The notes: generated from the letters alone by a model not told the origin. DNA of 64,000 nt from Jatrophihabitans telluris (GCF_023516435.1 NZ_CP097332.1:1488001-1552000); one strand, 5' to 3'; shown: positions 25,582 to 34,381, counted from the first letter of the stretch. Numbers and translations are program-made.

Positions 25582-25614
25582 CCCTGGCCGGGGTCCTGGC
25601 CCCAGGGTTTTCTT
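25582..25614 (+). terminator. Terminator-like hairpin with T-tract in the leader of the MMPL gene
   Basis: CCCT(25582-25585)/AGGG(25604-25607) and GGGG(25590-25593)/CCCC(25600-25603) form an interrupted stem, with loop TCCTGG and a 4-base left bulge. TTTTCTT follows at 25608-25614. It is oriented + and ends about 70 bp before the MMPL start. T-tracts are scarce in this genome, which makes the combination stand out. It could be an attenuator if transcription starts upstream, or end antisense read-through. Confidence 0.45.
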
Positions 25615-25618
25615 CGAC

Positions 25619-25637
25619 CTCGAGCACCAGGCTCGAG
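25619..25637. promoter_or_regulatory. Inverted repeat upstream of MMPL gene, candidate operator
   Basis: CTCGAGC (25619-25625) and GCTCGAG (25631-25637) are exact inverted copies around ACCAG. The site lies 45 bp upstream of the MMPL start and in the divergent region shared with the two-component genes, so the response regulator or another dimer might bind. Confidence 0.45.
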
Positions 25638-25682
25638 CGTGTGGCCCGGCGACCGGCGCCGAGCTCAGGCGAGGAGGACGAC

Positions 25683-27887
25683 ATGGCAACGAATTCGGCA
25701 ACGGTGCGCTTGGCTCGGTGGAGTGCCCGCCATCCCTGGCGGGCACTGTTCAGCTGGGTGACCTTGGTGCTGGTGTGCTTTCTGGCCGGCGGGGCGGTGG
25801 GCACCCGCCAGCCGTCGGATCATCAACTCGGCACGGGCCAGTCCGGCCGGGCCGCGGACTGGATCCGCCAGGCCGGGCTGACCGATCCCACCACCGAGAA
25901 CGTGCTGATCACGGCACGGTCGGGACCTCTCGACCTGCCGTCCGCGCGCCGGGCCGCCTTGCGGATCCAGCAGGGGATGACGGCGCTGCCCGAGGTCGCC
26001 ACGGTCGCGGATCCGGTGCTGTCTGCGGATCACACGGCACTGCTCGTGTCCGTGGATATGAGCGGCAGCCCGGACAACGCAACGAACCGTGTCGCGGCGT
26101 TGCAAGCGGTGACCTCCCAGGTGCAGCGCGGCAGCCCCCGGCTGGTCGTCGCCGAAACCGGCGGCGCGTCGATCGATGCCGGCGTCAACCGCCAACTCGG
26201 CCATGACTTCGGTCAGGCCAGCCGGATCTCGCTGCCCATCACGGTCGCCATCCTCGCGGTGGCGTTCGGAGCCGTGGTCGCAGCCGGTCTGCCGGTGATC
26301 CTGGCCTTGTGTGCGGTGTTCGCGGCGATCGGGCTGTCCGCCCTGACGTCCCACCTCATTCCGTCGACCGACACCATCAACGAGGTCATCCTGCTGATGG
26401 GGCTGGCCGTCGGCGTCGACTACTCACTCTTCTATCTCAAACGTGAGCGGGAGGAACGGGCTCGCGGCCTGGACCGGTTGTCGGCGATCGAGGTGGCCGC
26501 GCAGACCTCGGGCCGAGCCGTCGTGGTCTCCGGGGTTGCGGTCATCGTCTCGATGGCGGGCCTGTTCCTGGCCGCCGACGTCAGTTTCGCCTCGCTGGCG
26601 ACCGGATCGATCATCGTGGTGGCGGTGTCGGTTCTCGGATCACTGACCGTGCTGCCGGCGTTGCTGGCCAAGTTCGGCCGGGCCGTGGACCGGCCCCGCG
26701 TGCCGCTGGTGTGGCGATTGACCAATCGTCGCCAGGGTGAACCCCGGCTGTGGCCCGCGCTGCTCTCGCCTGCTCTGCGCCGTCCCGGGTTCACGCTCAC
26801 CGTGGTCGTGGCCGCGCTCGCGCTGCTGGCTCAGCCCGCGCTGCACCTGACGTTGCGAGCGTCCTCCTCGGCGCAGTTGCCTCGCACGATCCCGGCGATG
26901 CAGACCTATGACCGGTTGACGGCGGCCTTCCCCAACAAGAACACCAGCATCGCCATCGTGGTCCAGGCCCCGTCGCAGTACGCCGGGCAGGTCCGGGCCA
27001 CCCTGAACTCGCTGGCCCCGGCCTCGGGGGCGCCGTTGCTGTCGCGGGCTTCGGTCGACAGCCTGCGCACCTCGACCGATCGAAGGACGCAGGTGCTGCA
27101 GTTGGCGGTGCCCTACCCGTCCTCCTCCGACGGCGCCTCACGGGTGGTCCGGCTGCTGCGCTCGCAGGTGCTGCCCAGAGCCCTCGCCGACCTGCCCGCA
27201 GCGCGTTTCGCGGTCGGTGGTGACGTCGCCTCGGATCTGGATTTCGCCGAGCACGCCCAGCAGAAGCTGCCCTGGGTGATGGGTTTCGTGCTCGTCCTGA
27301 CGCTGCTGATGATGACGATCACGTTCCGCTCGCTGGTCGTCGCCCTCACCGCGATCGGCGTCAACCTGCTCTCGGCCGGATCGGCCTTCGGCATCCTGGT
27401 CCTGGTCTTCCAGCAGCACTGGGCCGAGTCCATCCTCGGCTTCACCTCCAATGGAGCGGTCGTGGCGTGGATCCCGATGTTCCTGTTCGTGGTGCTGTTC
27501 GGGCTGTCGATGGATTACCACGTACTCGTGGTCAGCCGGATCCGTGAAGGCGTGCGCAACGGGCTGTCCACTCAGGACGCCGTCCGGGAGGGCATCACCC
27601 GCTCGGCTGGCGTCATTACGAGCGCGGCGGTGGTGATGGTGTCCGTGTTCGCGGTGTTCGCCACCCTGTCGATGGTGGAGTTCAAGCAGATCGGTGTGGG
27701 GTTGTCCGCCGCAGTGCTGCTCGACGCCTTGGTCATCCGCATCGTGGTCCTGCCCGCCGCTATGACTCTGCTCGGACGGGCGAACTGGTGGCCGGGGGAG
27801 CTGTCGCGCCGGCCGCGTCGCAGTCAGGACGGGCCGGCTTCCACGCCCGTCTCCGCGGACCGGTTCGTCACCTCGCGGGCGCTGTGA
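25683..27887 (+). CDS. MMPL/RND-family membrane transporter
   Basis: A 734-residue transporter with twelve predicted membrane segments in the MMPL layout: TM1 (about 20-40), a large external domain, five segments at about 185-330, a second external domain, and five segments at about 535-705. The proton-relay-type motif in TM4 reads GLAVGVDYSLFYLKRE and its repeat in TM10 reads GLSMDYHVLVVSRIRE. Members export lipids or drugs across actinomycete membranes. ATG 25683 has GAGGAGG close upstream; the frame extending to 25299 lies in the divergent kinase and is rejected. The neighbouring two-component system is the likely regulator. Confidence 0.92.
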   Translation: MATNSATVRLARWSARHPWRALFSWVTLVLVCFLAGGAVGTRQPSDHQLGTGQSGRAADWIRQAGLTDPTTENVLITARSGPLDLPSARRAALRIQQGMTALPEVATVADPVLSADHTALLVSVDMSGSPDNATNRVAALQAVTSQVQRGSPRLVVAETGGASIDAGVNRQLGHDFGQASRISLPITVAILAVAFGAVVAAGLPVILALCAVFAAIGLSALTSHLIPSTDTINEVILLMGLAVGVDYSLFYLKREREERARGLDRLSAIEVAAQTSGRAVVVSGVAVIVSMAGLFLAADVSFASLATGSIIVVAVSVLGSLTVLPALLAKFGRAVDRPRVPLVWRLTNRRQGEPRLWPALLSPALRRPGFTLTVVVAALALLAQPALHLTLRASSSAQLPRTIPAMQTYDRLTAAFPNKNTSIAIVVQAPSQYAGQVRATLNSLAPASGAPLLSRASVDSLRTSTDRRTQVLQLAVPYPSSSDGASRVVRLLRSQVLPRALADLPAARFAVGGDVASDLDFAEHAQQKLPWVMGFVLVLTLLMMTITFRSLVVALTAIGVNLLSAGSAFGILVLVFQQHWAESILGFTSNGAVVAWIPMFLFVVLFGLSMDYHVLVVSRIREGVRNGLSTQDAVREGITRSAGVITSAAVVMVSVFAVFATLSMVEFKQIGVGLSAAVLLDALVIRIVVLPAAMTLLGRANWWPGELSRRPRRSQDGPASTPVSADRFVTSRAL

Positions 27888-28001
27888 CCGATTGATTCCA
27901 GCTGGGCGGGTCGTGGGGATACGGGCAACCTTGCGCGCGGGAAGCTCAGGTTTTTCCTACGATCCGCTCAGTTGGGCGGGGCCGAAGCCGATCTTGAGAA
28001 C

Positions 28002-29417
28002 ATGACCGGCGTGCTCCGTGCACTCACCCCCGACGCGGTAACCGCCGCGGCGGCCGAGGGTGGTGCACCTGCTCTCGCCGTGGGACTTCCGACCGCGATC
28101 ACCGCGGCTGCGGCCCCCCGCGCTTTCGCGACGACATCGACTGGCGCGACCCTCGACGCCGCGAGGATCTGGACCGTGCGCTGGGCGAACCCGGCCGCTG
28201 CGGCGTTGCTCGGCTCCGGCCCGCACGACCTGCTCGGAAACCGATTGCCGGCTGCGTACGCCGCCGCCGCCGCGGACGGGCTCCCGGGTCCGTGGATGCA
28301 GGTCGTCTCCGACGTCATCGCGGAACTGATCGATCCCGACGGCGAGGAGTTCGCCTGGGACTGGCACAGCGCGAGTGTTGACACCCCGGACCGCGGGTTG
28401 GTGGCCGTACAACTGCGCGTGCGGCCGGTTGCTGAATCCTCCGCCGACGACCCGATCTTCGTGGTCTGGCTCCGGGCGGTGACCGACGGCGAGCGGCGGG
28501 CCGAAGAGGCCCAGCGAGAGTCCGAGCATCGCTTCCGGGCCTTGGCCGACCACGCCCCGGTCGGGATCGTCGTGTCCGAAGCGGGCCTGCGGCTGAGCTT
28601 CGTGAACAACCGCTTTGCCGAGATCGCGGGCGGACATTCGGAATCGCTGTTGGGTACCGACTGGCTCAAGACCATTCACCCCGAGGACCTGCCCGGCCTG
28701 CTGGAGGGCCTGGACGAGGTGCTGTCCGGCGCGTCGCTGGAAACGACGGTGCGGATGATCTCCATCTCCGACTCCCAGCGCTGGGTGCAGTTCCGGCTCT
28801 CGCCGGTGACCACGCCCCGGCGCTCGGCCGGTTTCATCGGCACCGTCGAGGACATCACCGCGCGCCGGGCCTGGGAGAACCAGCTCACCTACCAGGCCAG
28901 TCACGACGCGCTGACGGGGCTGGCCAATCGGCGGAGCATGGTCGAGGCGCTGACCCAGTTGCTGAGCAGTCGCCGCAGCCGGGACCGGGACGCCGCCGTG
29001 CTGTTCTGTGACCTGGACGGCTTCAAGCAGATCAACGACACGCTCGGGCACGACGCCGGTGATCGGGTGCTGATCGAGGTCGCGCAGCGGCTGTCGACGA
29101 CCGCGAGAGATCATGACCTCGTCGCGCGCATCGCGGGCGACGAGTTCGTGGTGATGATCCGTGAGGTGGGCAGCTACGCCGACGCCGAAGCAGCGGCCGG
29201 ACGTCAGCTGAAGGCGATGTTGCCGGCGATCCGGGTAGCAGGCCGCGCCGTACACGTCACGGCCAGCATCGGCATCGCGATGGCCCGCGACTACGACACG
29301 GCGACGGCATTGCTGCAGGCCGCCGACCGCGGGATGTATGAGGCCAAGCGTTCGGGCACCGGGCTGTACCGCGGCGCGCAGGGTGTGGTGGCCGCGCGTC
29401 CGGACCCCGAGGCCTGA
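28002..29417 (+). CDS. PAS-domain diguanylate cyclase
   Basis: A 471-residue cytosolic protein. An N-terminal degenerate PAS-like part (about 35-165) leads through a short EEAQRESEHRFRAL helix to a clear PAS domain (about 185-300, HAPVGIVVSEAGLRLSFVNN, IHPEDLPGLL, RRSAGFIGTVEDIT). The GGDEF domain (about 305-465) carries A378-G379-D380-E381-F382, an active variant of the motif, and an I-site RDHD at 369-372. It should make c-di-GMP in response to an intracellular signal. The frame starts at a TTG at 27972; ATG 28002 is preferred but has a poor ribosome-binding site. The HDOD gene begins two bases after its stop. Confidence 0.9.
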   Translation: MTGVLRALTPDAVTAAAAEGGAPALAVGLPTAITAAAAPRAFATTSTGATLDAARIWTVRWANPAAAALLGSGPHDLLGNRLPAAYAAAAADGLPGPWMQVVSDVIAELIDPDGEEFAWDWHSASVDTPDRGLVAVQLRVRPVAESSADDPIFVVWLRAVTDGERRAEEAQRESEHRFRALADHAPVGIVVSEAGLRLSFVNNRFAEIAGGHSESLLGTDWLKTIHPEDLPGLLEGLDEVLSGASLETTVRMISISDSQRWVQFRLSPVTTPRRSAGFIGTVEDITARRAWENQLTYQASHDALTGLANRRSMVEALTQLLSSRRSRDRDAAVLFCDLDGFKQINDTLGHDAGDRVLIEVAQRLSTTARDHDLVARIAGDEFVVMIREVGSYADAEAAAGRQLKAMLPAIRVAGRAVHVTASIGIAMARDYDTATALLQAADRGMYEAKRSGTGLYRGAQGVVAARPDPEA

Positions 29418-29419
29418 GG

Positions 29420-30229
29420 ATGACCGTCGAGGCCGAGCTTGCTCGTTACGTGGTCCCGTCCCGCGCGGGGGCGGCGATTCAGGTGCTGCTGCTTGTCGAT
29501 GATCCGGCTTCCGGTGTGGCCGACCTGGTCCGGGTGATCGGTTCGGACCCCGCGTTCGCGACGAAGGTACTGGCCCTGTCCAACTCCGCCTACTACGGCC
29601 TGAGCGGGCGCGTCGGCACGCTGCAATATGCGGTTTCGGTACTGGGTTTTCAGACCATCCGCGCGCTGGCGGTGTCCATCGCGGCGGGCCTCGACCGACC
29701 CGGTGCGGTTCCGGCCGGATTCTGGGAGCAGGCCGCGACCGCCGCTACCGCCGCAAACACCGTCGCGCCGCTGATGGGTGCCAGCTCACCTGACGCCTTC
29801 TGCGTCGGCCTGCTGCACACGTTGGGCTCGGCGCTGTTGCATCAGCAGCATCCGTTGCCGCAGCTGTGTCTGCCCAGCCCGGACAACCTCGACGACCTCG
29901 AAGAGCGCGAGCACCAGCAGTACGGGATCTCCCACGCCGTCGCCGGTGCGCAGGTGCTCGAGTCCTGGCACTTTCCGCGTCGGCTCTGCGAGTTGATCGC
30001 CGGCCATCACGATCTACCGCTGCCCGACGCCGACCCGCTCACCCGCGCCCTGCACGCCGCCCGCACCCTGACCGATCTCGCCTTGAACGCCGAGGCTGAC
30101 CAGGCGCGAGGTTTCGACGCACTACGTCGGCTCAGCGAGGGACGGTTGACGGTTGCCCACATCGAGCCGATCGTGCGACGGGTGAAAGACCAGTCGGCGG
30201 CTTTGCTGGACGGCCTGCGTCCGAGCTGA
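29420..30229 (+). CDS. HDOD-domain protein
   Basis: A 269-residue protein made almost entirely of an HDOD domain, the metal-less relative of HD phosphohydrolases found in bacterial signalling. Landmarks are VIGSDPAFATKVLALSNSAY near residue 40-60, the YGLSGRVGTLQYAVSVLG segment, and the late HAVAGAQVLESWHFP and ELIAGHHDLP. It begins two bases after the PAS-GGDEF gene, so both proteins come from one transcript. HDOD proteins often act in c-di-GMP or chemotaxis regulation; a direct link to the cyclase is an inference from the coupling. Confidence 0.9.
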   Translation: MTVEAELARYVVPSRAGAAIQVLLLVDDPASGVADLVRVIGSDPAFATKVLALSNSAYYGLSGRVGTLQYAVSVLGFQTIRALAVSIAAGLDRPGAVPAGFWEQAATAATAANTVAPLMGASSPDAFCVGLLHTLGSALLHQQHPLPQLCLPSPDNLDDLEEREHQQYGISHAVAGAQVLESWHFPRRLCELIAGHHDLPLPDADPLTRALHAARTLTDLALNAEADQARGFDALRRLSEGRLTVAHIEPIVRRVKDQSAALLDGLRPS

Positions 30230-30243
30230 TCGATACTGGAGCC

Positions 30244-31209
30244 ATGATCGCTCGTTATCCCGCGGTTGAGCCGCACGCAACCGGCATGCTCGAGGTCGGC
30301 GACGGACACCAGCTGTACTGGGAGACGGTCGGGTCCGAGCAGGGCACCCCGGCGGTCTATCTCCACGGCGGCCCCGGCGGCGGAGCCTCTCCGGGCGCCC
30401 GGCGCGTGTTCGACCCGGCGGCCTACCGCGCCGTGTTGTTCGACCAGCGTGGGTGTGGCCGCAGCCGCCCGCTGGCCGACGGTCCGGACGCGGACCTGAG
30501 CCGCAACAGCACGCCGGAACTGGTGGCCGATATCGAGGCGCTGCGCGTTCACCTGGGCATCGATCGCTGGGTCGTCTACGGGGTCTCGTGGGGAGTGACC
30601 CTCGCCTTGGTGTACGCCCAGGCCCATCCCGACCGGGTGCTCGGACTGGTGCTCGGCGCGGTCACATCCGGTCAGCGAAGCGAAACCGAGTGGATTACCC
30701 GGGACATGGGTCGGCTGTTTCCGCGCGAATGGGAGGCGTTTCGCGATCACGTGCCGCCGGCAGAGCGTGATGGTGATCTGGCTGCCGCCTACGCCCGGCT
30801 GCTTGCCGATCGTGATCCCGAGGTCTGGCAGCGCGCGGCGGCGGCCTGGTGCGCGTGGGAGGACGTGCACGTCCGTTTCATGCCGGACTGGCAGCCGAAT
30901 CCGCGTTTCGCCGACCCGGTGTTCCGCAGCGTCTTTGCCCGCCTGGTGACGCATTACTGGAGTCACGGGTGCTTCCTGGCCGAGGGCCAGGTGCTGGCGG
31001 GAATGCCCAGGTTGGCGGCTATCCCCGCCGTGCTGATCCACGGCCGTTACGACGTCTCGGGACCGCCTGACGTCGCCTGGCACCTCCACCAGCGCTGGCC
31101 GGGCAGCCGCCTGGAACTGCTCGATGACGCCGGCCACGGCGGTGGGAGCTTTCCGGATCGGGTGCTGGCCGCCCTTGACGAGTTCCGCGGACTGGAGCGG
31201 CGCCGCTAG
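30244..31209 (+). CDS. pip: Proline iminopeptidase (alpha/beta hydrolase)
   Basis: A 321-residue S33-family peptidase that releases N-terminal proline. The oxyanion motif HGGPGGGASPG is followed by VLFDQRGCGRSRP, the nucleophile elbow G-V-S115-W-G, a cap domain (about 135-235), and the acid and base in RYDVSGPPD and AGHGGGSF. Length and motif order match the family. It starts 14 bp after the HDOD gene and has no signal peptide. Confidence 0.93.
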   Translation: MIARYPAVEPHATGMLEVGDGHQLYWETVGSEQGTPAVYLHGGPGGGASPGARRVFDPAAYRAVLFDQRGCGRSRPLADGPDADLSRNSTPELVADIEALRVHLGIDRWVVYGVSWGVTLALVYAQAHPDRVLGLVLGAVTSGQRSETEWITRDMGRLFPREWEAFRDHVPPAERDGDLAAAYARLLADRDPEVWQRAAAAWCAWEDVHVRFMPDWQPNPRFADPVFRSVFARLVTHYWSHGCFLAEGQVLAGMPRLAAIPAVLIHGRYDVSGPPDVAWHLHQRWPGSRLELLDDAGHGGGSFPDRVLAALDEFRGLERRR

Positions 31210-31258
31210 CTGGCTCCATGCGTGCACAGCACTGTCCGACACCCGCCGACACCGCCCA

Positions 31259-31315
31259 ACATTGGCGCGACTGTGCGCGACATTGGCGCGACTGTGCGAC
31301 CAGACTGTGCGACCA
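31259..31315. repeat. Intergenic direct repeats
   Basis: The 19-bp unit starting ACATTGGCGCGACTGTGCG occurs at 31259-31277 and 31280-31298, followed by two partial copies of GACTGTGCGACCAG up to 31315. It fills the gap between the convergent pip and ABC permease genes. Period 21; no known element is recognised. Confidence 0.8.
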
Positions 31316-31321
31316 GAGGGG

Positions 31322-32122
31322 TCAGCGGCTGGCCGCCCGCTTGTACTGACGGACTGATAGGGGGACGAACACAGCCAGGAGCACGACCACCCAGATCAGG
31401 GTGTAGATGATCGGGTGCTGTAGCGACCAGTACTTGGGGACAGCCAATTGCGGGCTGGTGTTACCGAACAGCTGCCGAGCCGCTTGCGTCACCGCCGACA
31501 CCGGATTCCAATTGGCGACCGCGCGCAGCGGGGCCGGGAAATTGTTGGTGGGCACGAAGGTGTTGGCGACGAACGTGAGCGGAAAGATCAGCATGAACGA
31601 GGCGTTGTTGACCACCTCGGGACTCGGCACGATGAGCCCGACCCAGGCCATGATCCACGAGATGGCGTAGGCGAAGACCAGCAACAGCAGGAATCCGGCG
31701 ATCGCTTCGAACACCGAGCTGCGGATGCGCCAACCCACGATCACACCGGTCACCGACATCACGAAGATCACCAGCACGTTGTTGGCGACGTCGCTTCCGG
31801 TGCGCCCGACCAGCACCGCCGACCGGGACATCGGAAGCGACCGGAATCGGTCGATGATGCCCTTCTGGATGTCGTCGGCCAGGCCCGCGCCGGTGATTGT
31901 GGCGCCGAAGATGACGGTCTGGGCGAAGATGCCCGGGATCAGGAATTCCCGGTAACTGACCCCGGGCACCTTGATAGCGCTGCCGAAGACGTAGGCGAAC
32001 AGCAGGATGAACATGATCGGAGACATCGTCGAGAAGACCAGGAGATCCGGCACGCGCTTGATCTTGATCAGGTTCCGCTTGGCGACGATGGCCCCATCGG
32101 TGACTGTCTTCAGGGCGGTCAT
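31322..32122 (-). CDS. ABC-2 type permease (DrrB-like)
   Basis: A 266-residue membrane protein with about six hydrophobic segments and the ABC-2 signature LTFVANTFVPTNNFPAPLRAVANWNP before the last helices. The N-terminal cytosolic stretch (KRNLIKIKRVPDLL) is typical of DrrB proteins, which export drugs or lipids together with a DrrA ATPase. Its ATG overlaps the ATPase stop by four bases. Substrate unknown; the sequence resembles daunorubicin-type exporters in organisation only. Confidence 0.92.
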   Translation of the reverse strand: MTALKTVTDGAIVAKRNLIKIKRVPDLLVFSTMSPIMFILLFAYVFGSAIKVPGVSYREFLIPGIFAQTVIFGATITGAGLADDIQKGIIDRFRSLPMSRSAVLVGRTGSDVANNVLVIFVMSVTGVIVGWRIRSSVFEAIAGFLLLLVFAYAISWIMAWVGLIVPSPEVVNNASFMLIFPLTFVANTFVPTNNFPAPLRAVANWNPVSAVTQAARQLFGNTSPQLAVPKYWSLQHPIIYTLIWVVVLLAVFVPLSVRQYKRAASR

Positions 32123-33186
32123 GCGCGCAACTCCTCGGTGTGCGGGGCCGCGGTGTGGTGTCCGTCCGGGTGGTGTCCGTCCGGGTGGTGTCCGTCCGGG
32201 TTTGGGCCGTCCGAGCGGCGCCCGCTGTCGGCGTCTGCGTCGGCGACGTCTCGCGGTCGGCCCGTGAGGGTCAGGAAGACGTCATCGAGGGTCGGGCGCC
32301 GCAGCGCGACGTCCAGCACCTGAACGCGTTCGGCGTGGAGCCGGCCCAGGGCTTCCATCAGAACGCCGGCCCCGCCGGTGACCGGCGCCGTCAGTTGTCT
32401 CGCGTGCTCGTCCACCTCGACGGCGCCGTCGGACAGATCGCCCAGGATGCGGCGCGCGATCTCGACGTCGCCGGACTCGGCGAGGACGAGAGCGATTCGC
32501 TCGCCGCCGACCTGCGCCTTCAACTCGTCGGCTGTTCCACGGGCGATCGCCCGGCCGTGGTCGATGACCACGATCTCGTTGGCCAGCCGATCCGCTTCTT
32601 CCAGGTATTGGGTCGTCAACAACAGGGTGGTGCCGCCGGAGACGAGCTCGTTGATCACGTCCCACATCTGCAACCGGCTGCGCGGGTCGAGCCCGGTTGT
32701 CGGCTCGTCAAGGAACAGCACCGGCGGTTGGGCGACGAGCGCACCGGCGAGGTCCAGCCGGCGCCGCATCCCACCGGAGTAGGTCTTGACCGGACGATCG
32801 CCCGCATCGGAAAGGCTGAACTGCTCGAGCAACTCCCGTGCCCGTTCCTTGGACCGGCGCCGGCCCAGGCCGTACAGCCGGCCGACCATGTCGAGGTTCT
32901 CGTAGCCGGTGAGGTACTCATCGACGGCCGCGTACTGACCGGACAGGCCGATCTTGGCCCGGACGTCGCCAGGCCGCTTGACGACGTCGATCCCCGCAAC
33001 CTCCGCCGAGCCGCTGTCCGGATCGAGCAGGGTCGTCAGGATCCGTACCGCGGTGGTCTTTCCCGCGCCGTTGGGCCCGAGCAGACCGAGCACGGTGCCT
33101 TCGGGAACGGACAGGTCCAGCCCGTCGAGGGCACGAACCTTGTCGTAGGTCTTGACCAGCCCGTGGGCCCGGATCATGTCAGGCAT
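32119..33186 (-). CDS. ABC transporter ATP-binding protein (DrrA-like)
   Basis: A 355-residue ATPase. Walker A is GPNGAGKTT, the signature is YSGGMRRRLD, Walker B runs into FLDEPTTGLD, and the switch H follows LLTTQYLEEAD. A DrrA-type C-terminal domain (about 225-315) ends in RRPTLDDVFLTLTGR. The final 40 residues are Asp/His-rich and include three PDGHH repeats from a 15-bp tandem repeat, not needed for the fold. ATG 33186 has AGGA at about 7 bp; an internal ATG at 33177 is possible. It powers the coupled permease. Confidence 0.94.
   Translation of the reverse strand: MPDMIRAHGLVKTYDKVRALDGLDLSVPEGTVLGLLGPNGAGKTTAVRILTTLLDPDSGSAEVAGIDVVKRPGDVRAKIGLSGQYAAVDEYLTGYENLDMVGRLYGLGRRRSKERARELLEQFSLSDAGDRPVKTYSGGMRRRLDLAGALVAQPPVLFLDEPTTGLDPRSRLQMWDVINELVSGGTTLLLTTQYLEEADRLANEIVVIDHGRAIARGTADELKAQVGGERIALVLAESGDVEIARRILGDLSDGAVEVDEHARQLTAPVTGGAGVLMEALGRLHAERVQVLDVALRRPTLDDVFLTLTGRPRDVADADADSGRRSDGPNPDGHHPDGHHPDGHHTAAPHTEELRA
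32155..32199 (-). repeat. In-frame 15-bp tandem repeat in the ATPase gene
   Basis: Three exact copies of GTGGTGTCCGTCCGG (32155-32169, 32170-32184, 32185-32199) and a degenerate fourth. They encode PDGHH near the C-terminus of the DrrA-like protein, giving a His-rich tail that might bind metal. Confidence 0.95.
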
Positions 33187-33235
33187 CGCCCGTCCTTTCT
33201 CAGTCGCCGGTGGAGCGCGCGCGGCGCTCGGTCAC

Positions 33236-34381
33236 TTACGAGGGTTGACCGTCTGGGCCCGACGAACTCATCGGTACCGAGGCCGCCGCTCGGAGGTTTG
33301 GATCCAACGGCAGCCCGAAGCTCGGGAAGAGTTCGGCCGCGTTGAGGAAGAAGCTGAACTCGACGATCTGGCCGCCGGCAATGGTCAATAGTTGCAGCGC
33401 CCAGGGCTCGTAGCGGCCCGGTGTACCGCTCGGTCGGTACTGCCCGAACGCCGGCAGCCCGTTGGCCGTGGTCGGTAGCAACAGTGAACCCCGGCAGCCG
33501 TGCCCTTGTCCTTGCCAGAACTCGAGGATGTGGTCTCGACCGGACAGCCACAGCTCGTACGGCGGCATCGTCTGCACCGCGTCGGCGTGCAAGAGCGACG
33601 TCAAGGCCTTCATGTCGTAGCGCTGGAAGGCCTCGACGTAACGGTCGAGCAGGATCTGTTGCTCGGGACTCATCGCCTCTGTCGGGCGCTCCTCGTGAGC
33701 GTGGGAGTCGATGGTGGCGCGCGCACGCTGCAGGGCGCTGTTGACCGACGCGACACTGGTGCCGAGCAGTTCGGCCACCTCGCCGGCCTGCCAGCGAAGC
33801 ACCTCGCGAAGGATCAGCACGGCCCGTTGCCGTGGCGGCAGCAGTTGCAGGGCGGAGACGAAAGCCAGCCGGATGGATTCGCGGGTTGCGGCGACCTCGG
33901 CCGGGTCGGCCGATTCCGACAGCACCGCGCGGTCATGGACCGGCTGGACCCAGAGGTTGTCGGTGATCAGCGGACCGACCGGGGTATCGGCCGAACTGGC
34001 CGGCCCCAGATCCATCGGCCGGGCCCGCCGCGCCCGGCCGTTGAGCTGGTCCAGGCAGACGTTGGTGGCGATGCGGTAGAGCCACGTACGCAGGCTGGAC
34101 CGACCGTCGAAGCGATCCAGCGACCGCCAGGCACGAACCATCGTGTCCTGGACCGCGTCGTCGGCCTCGAAGCCGGACCCGAGCATGCGGTAGCAGTAGC
34201 CGGTCAGCTCCCGTCGGTGCGATTCGAGGTCGGCCGTGTCGTAACGGTGGGCCGTCTGCGACGCCCGCGGGCTGATCCCGGGTGCGGTGCCGGCTGGTGC
34301 GACGCCGGCTGGTGCAGTGCCGGCTGGTGCAGTGCCACCCGGTGCGGTGCTGGTCGGTGCGGCGGTCTCGAGTTGGCTCAC
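33236..34381 (-). CDS. ECF sigma factor with C-terminal SnoaL-like domain
   Basis: A 381-residue sigma factor. A low-complexity Thr/Ala/Pro/Gly tail (1-35) precedes sigma region 2 (GYCYRMLGSGFEADDAVQDT, then SSLRTWLYRIATNVCLD) and sigma region 4 (LPPRQRAVLILREVL, AGEVAELLGTSVASVNSALQRAR). Residues about 245-365 form a SnoaL/NTF2-like domain (LDRYVEAFQRYDMKALTSLL), as in the SigJ/ECF41-like groups where the extension modulates activity in place of an anti-sigma factor. GTG 34381 has GGGGGA at 4-bp spacing; the frame opens earlier at 34435. No anti-sigma gene is adjacent. Confidence 0.91.
   Translation of the reverse strand: MSQLETAAPTSTAPGGTAPAGTAPAGVAPAGTAPGISPRASQTAHRYDTADLESHRRELTGYCYRMLGSGFEADDAVQDTMVRAWRSLDRFDGRSSLRTWLYRIATNVCLDQLNGRARRARPMDLGPASSADTPVGPLITDNLWVQPVHDRAVLSESADPAEVAATRESIRLAFVSALQLLPPRQRAVLILREVLRWQAGEVAELLGTSVASVNSALQRARATIDSHAHEERPTEAMSPEQQILLDRYVEAFQRYDMKALTSLLHADAVQTMPPYELWLSGRDHILEFWQGQGHGCRGSLLLPTTANGLPAFGQYRPSGTPGRYEPWALQLLTIAGGQIVEFSFFLNAAELFPSFGLPLDPNLRAAASVPMSSSGPDGQPS
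34281..34355 (-). repeat. In-frame 15-bp tandem repeat in the sigma factor gene
   Basis: Five 15-bp units of GGTGCRGTGCCGGCT type with increasing divergence toward the gene start. They encode the T-A-P-A-G repeat near the N-terminus of the sigma factor, outside its folded domains. Confidence 0.9.

Noticed and set aside
30007-31242. Minus-strand open frame opposite the proline iminopeptidase
   Set aside because: Shadow of a gene with a complete catalytic triad; no domain in the antisense translation.
31259-31315. Possible CRISPR-like array between convergent genes
   Set aside because: Only two full copies with a 2-bp interval, no unique spacers and no cas genes.
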